From: Cristatella mucedo
Lineage: Eukaryota > Bryozoa > Phylactolaemata > Cristatellidae
NCBI GenBank assembly: GCA_009760855.2
Contig: WPIO01000011.1
Location: 107,501 to 171,500, forward strand
DNA length: 64,000 nucleotides
Direction of reading: 5' to 3'
Under the pieces are notes generated by a model, which saw only the letters and a program-made list of their open reading frames with translations, searched no databases and was not told where the DNA came from. This document shows, piece after piece, positions 57,467 through 64,000 of this stretch. How positions within the stretch are numbered: the first letter of the stretch is position 1; each line of letters opens with the position of its first letter. The position numbers and the translations under genes were made by a program.

Positions 57467-57666
57467 TTCCTTCGTGTCGTACGACTGTCTAGTTCAGAAT
57501 AGGCAGGTGTGGCAGCTTGAGTAACGTTGGCCGCAGCAGGTAGTACTTTTTTCTCGGGAATATAGGCCTCAGCCAGTTGAAGCACAACAAGGCAATGCAG
57601 AAAGCAATTGACCAGATGAACGTGGAGGCTTGTGCCATTAAAAGAGAAACGGTGTTGAGAGAGTCG
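57467..57666 (-). CDS. membrane-protein gene, exon 3
   Basis: 200 bp, phase 0-2, acceptor GACGCTCTAG (weak tract), excellent donor AGGAA|GTAAGT. It reads RLSQHRFSFNGTSLHVHLVN, then CFLHCLVVLQLAEAYIPEKK and VLPAAANVTQAATPAYSELD, SRTTRR, with sequons NGT and NVT. Joining to exon 4 gives codon AA|T (Asn). An alternative reading exists: another frame holds a membrane-like segment (STFIWSIAFCIALLCFNWLR) with a stop at 57489, and AATAAA follows at 57448-57443. That could be an alternative terminal exon, but only the first reading chains in phase with both neighbours. Confidence 0.5.
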
Positions 57667-57939
57667 CTAGAGCGTCATCATCACTGCTAATAAACTGAAA
57701 TTGTTTGCAAAGACCCGCATGTGAAATTCCATTCCGAATAATATAGCACCTGCCCTCATGGCCGAGGCGAATCAGTCGATTTGTTCAACGAAAAAAACAT
57801 CCTTGTTTTGGATAATATCCTTTCAAAAGCTTTAGAATATTGCAACTCGTGGCAAATGTGATTGCATGGCTTTATAAAACTCCGGTGGTTCAGCCCGATT
57901 CCACTTTGCAAGAGTATCTGCGACAGCACCTGGTTTATC

Positions 57940-58410
57940 AACAGATTAAGATCAAAGTTTTAAAACTTACACACCGATCCAGTCATGGCTTGGCTCCTAC
58001 ATTTATAGGTGAACTGCTGCTTTGTTTGCTTACTTCTTGCACCCTTTACTTCAATAAGGTAATAATCTATCTGTCCATTTTCGCCTTAAATGTCTATAGC
58101 AGCATAAGCATTTGCTCTATGGGTCCCAGACTGTGCCACTCCTACAAATCTTTCACAATGTCATCTATCTAAATTCTTGATACCAGGCATTGGCTCATCC
58201 TTTCCGGCCATCTTCGACTGCTACTTTCATGCTACTCAATTCTTCAACTGCCCATGTGACTCAGTTATGCTTGAAAATTGCTCTCTGACGCATGAGATGA
58301 TGTCCGATAACTTCGATATGCTCAAAAAAGCCAAACAGGCCTCTAAGTAGGTTAAAAAACTCCTACTTACTAACCAATTATCCTAAGTCGATATATGGAG
58401 TTATGGATAA
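57940..58410 (+). mobile_element. old LINE B-like relic
   Basis: THRSSHGLAPTFIGELL, SIWGPRLCHSYKS-like and CYFHATQFFNCPCDSVMLEN-type blocks in order, frameshifted. The ending ATATGGAGTTATGGATAAAC resembles the tail. Confidence 0.7.
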
Positions 58411-58439
58411 ACATACTAAACACTTATGCGGATTAGCAT

Positions 58440-58865
58440 TCAAAATCTGAGTTAAATTTGTAATTAGTAATTTAGATGCACTGTTGTGATACAGTTTTGT
58501 TTTGGTTACCAAGACAGGCATTTGAACATCTGCAGTTGATCTTGAACAGGGCTGCAAGCTTATTCATGAAATCGCTGGGACTCAGCCCAGTATCTCATTC
58601 ACTGAAGAGCCTCAGTAATCGGCTGCCATCCATTAAGAGATACAGCTACATTCTTGGTCAGACCGAAAAGGCATTGACCTTGAATTAATACTTCAAGCTG
58701 AAGTACTGCACTAGTTTGAGCCAATCGCTCAGCTCCAGCTGGGGTGAAACGTGCGAACTTGGCTGTTCCGATCCTGCACTCAAAGATCGTTGGCGACAGG
58801 TGCTATAGCTCTGCAGTTCTTAGTCCTAGAAGATTACACATTTCTTGCACAACTATACCTTTCCT
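58440..58865 (+). mobile_element. LINE B-like reverse transcriptase C-terminal relic
   Basis: FEHLQLILNRAASLFMKSLG and PILHSKIVGDRCYSSA match the C-terminal region. The copy is cut off by the LINE A tail that starts at 58866. Confidence 0.75.
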
Positions 58866-59670
58866 CATGTTGCCGAATAATAATAATAATAATAATAATA
58901 TTGCACTTGATAAAGCGCCCTCAGAGAACTTAATCTCTTTCTAGGCGCTTTACATTTGCTGCAAAGTGATACGCAATAGAATAGTAAGTAAAATCATGCT
59001 TGAAAAACAAACAAAATGAATAACATGGTTAGGGGTTGCATGCACTGGGTCAGCATGCAAATGTGGTTAGTGGCAGCATGAACAGTGTCAGCACGCATAA
59101 GCACATCGAGGACAAATCACAAGGACCCACTAAATGCTGTCCTAAATAGGTATGTTTTTAAGTTTCTTTTAAATGTGGTCAGGTCAGGGGATGTTCTGAT
59201 GCAGGTCGGGAGGGAGTTCCAGGCTGTGGGAGCATACGAGCTAAATGCACGGTCTCCAAAGGATTTAAAGTTTGTACGAGGTATTTCTAGACTGTTGGAT
59301 TCCGAAAAGCGAGTGGTACGATGCTTTGCCTGATGGGGTAGTATATCTGAAAGATAGGCTGGAGCCATAGAATGAAGAGACCTAAAAGTGAGCGACAAAA
59401 CCTTGAAGTCAGTCCGTTGCTTGACTGGTAACCAGTGCAGGTCGGCGAGAAGTGGAGTAATGTGGCAACTGCGACGCTCACGACAGACAAGCCTAGCAGC
59501 AGAGTTTTGCACCAGCTGCAATCGCCTGATCGCACATGCTGGTAGGCCAGTGAGCAGTGAGTTGCAGAAGTAGAGACGAGATGTCACGAATGCATGGACC
59601 AACTTGGACGTGGTATCCTTATCTAAACAAGCCCGAATTTTAGCAATGTTATGAAGCGAATACGGTACAT
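58866..59670 (-). mobile_element. LINE A 3' half, recent
   Basis: A 25-bp (ATT)n tail, a perfect hairpin and a 189-codon open frame at 59117-59686 (KIRACLDKDTTSKLVHAFVT, FGDRAFSSYAPTAWNSLPTC). The first ten codons of that frame, beyond about 59670, are host sequence. It lies in the same orientation as the host gene's intron 2. Confidence 0.93.
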
Positions 59671-59909
59671 CCCTCGTAGCAACCATGAGCTGCTACGTTC
59701 ATTCCCCACGTCCTTGATTGCCATCCGGAATCAGCTTAATACTTTCATCTTCTCCTCATCCTAGGACATTAAGTCTATTAGCAAGGTTATAAGCAACGAA
59801 ACACATTGCGGCTACAGATGGCCTTTAGATAACTCTCCAGCATAGTGCAGAATCAGTTCGCGTTGCTGACTGAGGTTGCATAACGAGTTACATTAACTAT
59901 ATTAATTAC

Positions 59910-60004
59910 AGGGTTATTTTTTGGTGACCAAGTTATTGATGAGTTATGAAATGCACATCTTCTGACTCGGGCCTGTACGATGCAGTGCTGTGTCTCTAAC
60001 ATGT
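59910..60004 (-). CDS. membrane-protein gene, exon 2
   Basis: 95 bp, phase 1-0, with strong acceptor (TATGTTTGTCTCAG) and donor CCT|GTAATT. It reads MLETQHCIVQARVRRCAFHN then SSITWSPKNNP, with sequon NSS and two Cys. The frame continues to a TGA at 59853, and another donor (AAT|GTAACT, also phase 0) lies downstream, so the 3' border may move by a few codons. The intron to exon 1 is 137 bp, GTGAGA to CAG. Confidence 0.5.
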
Positions 60005-60141
60005 CTGAGACAAACATACCCAGTTTCTTATTCACTTAATCTGTGTGGGTCAGCCAAAGTGGGTAATGGGAATGTTTTTACGGTCGTTTGTCTAGAATCT
60101 GCACCCTTTTGCATGCTGTCGTCAAATACTATGACTCTCAC

Positions 60142-60364
60142 AGGTTTGACCAATGGTGGTGTTTCTGGCTGATCCTCCTTGTTTAATAAAGATATGCAAG
60201 AGTTCTTTTGCAAAATGTTCCTCCTTTTCGGGTGTTAATGATCGTTGGATCTGCAAGTAGTCACGCTGATAGCAATTGTACCGTTCAGTTATACTCATAC
60301 AGCGAATTTCAGGATATTCAGAGGCTGGTTCAATGAAATTAAGTCTCTCAGATTGTATTGGTGG
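60142..60364 (-). CDS. membrane-protein gene, first exon found
   Basis: 223 bp, phase 0-1, with acceptor ATCACCGTAACAG (upstream TTCTTTGCTATCC) and donor ACC T|GTGAGA. It reads PPIQSERLNFIEPASEYPEI, then RCMSITERYNCYQRDYLQIQ, RSLTPEKEEHFAKELLHIFI and KQGGSARNTTIGQT. Residues 40-62 look helical and one NTT sequon is present. Joining to exon 2 gives T|AC (Tyr). An overlapping frame at 60028-60213 (ending PTLADPHRLSE and a stop) is also open, so a frameshifted terminal exon is an alternative. More 5' exons, including the signal peptide, must lie beyond. Confidence 0.5.
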
Positions 60365-62564
60365 CTGTTACGGTGATTATCGGATAGCAAAGAATATGTT
60401 TTACACATAATTATGGTTTCTATTCAGATAACGACACCTGAGAGCCGTCCTGTCTGGCTCTCTTTCTTTGTGTCTCTAAATGTATGCGACCGCAACAAGT
60501 TTATAAAGCGAACTGAAACGGAAAAATTCAACGAACGAATAGGAAATTCAATTATCCCTATCATCGTTTCGTCTCCAGATTATGGTGACAGGCTCTTCAA
60601 TCAAATTGATGCAGGAATGTCAGGGCTTAAAATTGCTTTGGATGTGCAAGCTTTTACCCAAACCGTTGGCAAATGACACATTTCCATTTACCGAAATACA
60701 ACGTAAAAACACCACGTAGAGCAAAAACTTGAATGTTTTAAGCAAGACTGAGTTGAATGCCGATCAAGCAACTTTAGCAGGCTACCCATTTGCAATCTAC
60801 GGGCTTGTTATTTTCAGGGGTTCATTTTCACTTGCAAAATGTAGTCTTACAGTTACATCCTCAACGAATTTGTTCTTACGACATGGAATTAATTAGACGG
60901 CGAAGATGAGCAACTTTGCTCCCCGTATTTGAATTGGTTGATGTGAACTGAGATGTACCGTAGTATTTGCTAGTTCTCATTTAAGAAATTGCACTTACTC
61001 GTAAGACTATGAAGTGGCTACTTCATAAAGCCAACTTCGAGTAGCAACATGTGACCTTGCTCCAGAATATCTCCGTGGTTTGCCTAGACGGTATTTTGGG
61101 TAATAACCTTACGGGAATGTGGCTCCTTTTTCTGGTGGCTGGTAGGCGATTGGCAGACTTTGGCCGATGGTTTTGGTTTAACTCCAACGTTTATGGCATT
61201 GTTGCTTATAATTTTAGTTATAGAAAGCTCAGAAAGCAGCCTAATTAATTTGAGTTTATATGCATGACTTGGCACCAGTAAGCAGTTGAGGCAGCCTTAC
61301 GGCTTCAGGCTTATGGTTTACTTGCGAACTGGTAAAGAAGTTTCAGGTTCAAGGTCATGGGTGGATGCTTATAGATTTGCAGGTAAGCGACGGCGTTCTA
61401 CATGTGAAATGGGATTTTACCATGACAAGGAAATGACATTTGCCGCAGGAACTATTTCGCATAACACACTTTCAGTCAGGAGTGTACATTCCAGTAGAAC
61501 CAGTTTCAGCGAAATGTGATTTTCAGAGGTGCCGCAACATCCTATGAGCCTGGGTTTAGCGAGAAGTATTCATGGAAACGTCAGCTCAGCCAGACAGCAG
61601 ACCTTTCACCATGCTGGGGGCCGGCTGGGCGGGAGGGAGGGGTAGGCAGGCTCACCACTTATCATTGATCGTAGGAGTTCCAGAGTCAGGTGCACCTCTG
61701 AAGGCTCTAGACGCAGACGTCAGGATTTAGAAAAGCTTGCATAGTCGTACGAGGTTGGTTGTTTCGGTTCCCAATTACGGAAAGGAAGGGTGAGCGTTTT
61801 CGGTTTGGCAGTATGTGTTCTTTGTAACTGCATCCCGGATTCTGCGGTCGCCGGCTCAGAAATGGTCAGTGAAAACCAGTATTGTTTTTATTATTTTATT
61901 ATTTAACCTGATACAGACTCTGTTCATAAGGCGAGGTTGTTGTGTTTTCCTGAATGCACGTTGCGAGGAGTACGAGGAGATAGCATTGAAGTAGACATAC
62001 CCTAACGCTGGGTGTTGGTTAATAAACTGTTGCAAAATCTCCTCTCCCGGTCCAGTTCACAGCGATGAGCTCACGGCTCAAAAGATAAAGGTAACTTGGA
62101 TAGACCAAGGTATGTAGCAACCAAGGCTACGCGGCTATGGCACCGGTTGGGGATCAAACCAATACTCAGCAGTTGGCGGTGCCAATTGACAGGAAGGGAG
62201 GTGGGCCTCTTCAGCCGATACTGCAACACAGTAACTATAAATAATTCCATACAAGAGCTCGTTATTGAAGTAATTTGATGACCACCTATTTAATTGAGGG
62301 AAACCATTGCACAGAAATGGGATTCAGATATCCTAAAAATCAGCAACCCAATATCGCCTTTTGCTGGTTTTTTCCAAGACAGCTGAGCATACTGTAACAT
62401 AAGTAGCATGATGAGAAAGAGTTTAGCGGATTAATTTGTTCATTCCGGAATCAAATGAGGGAATCTCTGCTAAGACACCACTAATCATTGAGTGACCGAG
62501 GACGTACATTGCAGCTAAAAAGATGGTGACGTCATTGCAACGACTAGGACTCAATCCGTAAGTT
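60365..62564. other. unassigned, possible 5' exons of the membrane-protein gene
   Basis: A minus-strand frame at about 61.11-61.22 kb (LLSELSITKIISNNAINVGV, donor CCC|GTAAGG) could be an upstream exon but is phase 1 out, so a missing exon would be needed. GC rises at 61.5-61.9 kb without recognisable content. Confidence 0.3.
60413..60676 (+). CDS. plus-strand 87-codon open frame, weak
   Basis: The ATG frame reads ITTPESRPVWLSFFVSLNVC then DRNKFIKRTETEKFNERIGN to a TGA. GTTTCTATTCAG near its start could be an acceptor. No partner exon, promoter or family match was found, and it overlaps no LINE. It is possibly chance. Confidence 0.25.
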   Translation: MVSIQITTPESRPVWLSFFVSLNVCDRNKFIKRTETEKFNERIGNSIIPIIVSSPDYGDRLFNQIDAGMSGLKIALDVQAFTQTVGK

Positions 62565-62965
62565 ACGGATGATATTGGCTGTCCCATTCCTCTACCTAAA
62601 GACAGTTGGTGACAGAAGCTTTAGCTCTGCAGGTCTAAGACTGTGGAACTCGCTTCCACAATTCCTACGCAACGATAACTACTCTCCTACGGCCAACTAT
62701 GGCACATCCTTTTCAGCGGTCCTGAGCTGCTACTTCTATGCTAATTACTACCTCAACTGCTCTACTGACTCAGCTATGCTTCCAAATTTCTTTTTTTTGC
62801 GTGAGACGAAGTCTGTTGGCTACCGAATGCGTACCGAAAGCCACTTAGGCTGTAAGTGCACTATGCAAAACTCTCCTGCCCACATGGTCTTTATGACCCA
62901 CATGGTCTTTATGACTTTGTCGAGTTACAGACGGAGATACATTACATCATTACATTACATATTAT
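62565..62965 (+). mobile_element. LINE B 3' end, recent
   Basis: A 132-codon open frame (LAVPFLYLKTVGDRSFSSAG, LRLWNSLPQFLRND, SVGYRMRTESHLGC) is followed by a duplicated CCCACATGGTCTTTATGA word and the tail GAGATACATTACATCATTAC ATTACAT. Confidence 0.92.
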
Positions 62966-63039
62966 AGACCACTGTATCGATGGTGGCAAGCTCGAGTTCA
63001 ACGAATGGTTAGTATTTAGCTGACTCTGGCTTCGAGTCC

Positions 63040-63330
63040 CATTTGATGTACTTGTGCGGTCGTGCTCTGGTCCCTGCATGCTTGTAGAGGCTTCTCGCCT
63101 AGCAGAACAATCTTCGATGGAGTTCGATTGAGTTCATCCTTGGTCCCTTGCTTTCGTCATTTGCTCGAAGACTGTCTGACAGTCAATGCATGCTAATGAC
63201 ACTGGTTATCACGTCTATGCTGATCCCATGCAGCGTCAGTATTCATTCACAGCAGTAGGATCAGCTTAAGCTGATGATAAAATTTATTTATGCCTATCAG
63301 AAACTCAACGCAATATTTGGCCGATAATAT
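63040..63330 (+). mobile_element. LINE reverse transcriptase relic
   Basis: TGACACTGGTTATCACGTCT ATGCTGATCCC recalls the HFYADD block, and CATTTGCTCGAAGACTGTCT the following region. It is very decayed. Confidence 0.35.
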
Positions 63331-64000
63331 TTTTCTAATTATTAATAATTAAACTACCAATCAATGTGCATCGTATAAATATTGGTTAAACGGAATATGC
63401 AGAGCTTTAAGTTTTAGTGCGACTTTGATCATGTGAGCCTAAAGTTAAGTATCTCTATCCAGAATGCTGCAATATAATAAGGACTATAGGTGTTAATATC
63501 AAGAGTTTTCTAGAGAAAAATCCACCCGTATGAAAACTCAGTCGCTCACAATAAAAGCGTCCTTATTTATAGCTCTAGCATGTTAACAATATTTAACTAA
63601 CTGATTCACTAGCCTCTTTTTGTATAACGACAAAAGTGCCTTAAAGGCTATAACCACTGCATGCAGCTGCAATAAAGGATCGCCAACCACAGAGGGGAGC
63701 AATAATCAATTTTGATTAATACAACCTGTTCAAGGTCAACACCACATTTGGCAAGGATCGCGAGTAAAATTGATGTATCGTTCAATTTTGTTCTAACAAT
63801 CACCATTAGCAACGTGGCTGTGTGGCTTATAGCCTCTCAAGATACCGTATTTAACCTCGTATACTACCCCATTGTTCCAAAATTTGCAGTCTTATAATAG
63901 AGAAGACATTTGTACATAGGAATTCCTTTTTCCTTGAATCTTCTGCTAGACAATGTACCTGGTGATGACAATGATGATAACTGAGGTTACACTAAATTTC
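63331..64000. other. unassigned AT-rich DNA
   Basis: No feature was recognised. A 61-codon plus frame near 63.7-63.9 kb has no supporting signals. Confidence 0.35.

Overview
The window is eukaryotic nuclear DNA from a metazoan with a repeat-packed, intron-rich genome. The evidence is CR1/L2-type LINE retrotransposons in every region, tRNA-derived SINEs, long microsatellites, a scrambled rDNA fragment, and short coding exons with GT/AG borders and matching codon phases. The 18S-like piece contains GCACGAAATTGAGCAAT, which as I recall fits flatworms. A lophotrochozoan, possibly a platyhelminth, is my best inference; the species cannot be fixed from the sequence.

Three repeat families dominate. 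LINE A is CR1/L2-like and ends in a conserved 36-nt hairpin followed by (ATT)n. Its best copies are at 22.8-26.0 and 40.3-43.0 kb, and more than a dozen 5'-truncated copies lie on both strands. LINE B is a second CR1-like family ending in GAGATACATTACAT; its best copy is at 4.6-8.0 kb and its tails are scattered. The SINE has a tRNA-like head (A and B boxes) and a 3' tail that copies the LINE A hairpin. Three of its six copies sit inside LINE B bodies. A third, more diverged LINE is at 34.2-35.7 kb, and GC-rich LTR-like debris lies at 32-33.4 and 38.4-39.4 kb.

Host genes are all read from the minus strand and were pieced together from splice signals and phase. (1) At 60.4-49.3 kb, seven exons chain in phase to 365 residues: a region with several N-glycosylation sequons, one transmembrane helix, then a Pro/Gln/Ser-rich tail and stop. 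(2) At 31.3-31.0 kb there is an isolated 3'-terminal exon of about 101 codons. (3) At 14.9-12.9 kb, four phase-compatible exons include a 1359-bp Ser/Thr-rich, mucin-like exon; further candidate exons at 29.9, 21.7, 20.5 and 12.7 kb may belong to it. None matches a family I can name. No tRNA gene, intact rRNA, CRISPR or bacterial-type operon was seen.

By region: 0-11 kb is LINE and SINE nests plus the rDNA chimera (9.8-10.2 kb); 12.6-15 kb is the mucin-like exons; 15-31 kb is LINEs with isolated exons; 31-43 kb is LINEs, LTR-like debris and a giant (GA)/(GAGT) satellite; 43-49 kb is AT-rich, with old LINEs and a 34-bp minisatellite; 49-60.4 kb is the membrane-protein gene with LINEs in its introns; 60.4-64 kb is mostly unassigned with LINE B remnants.
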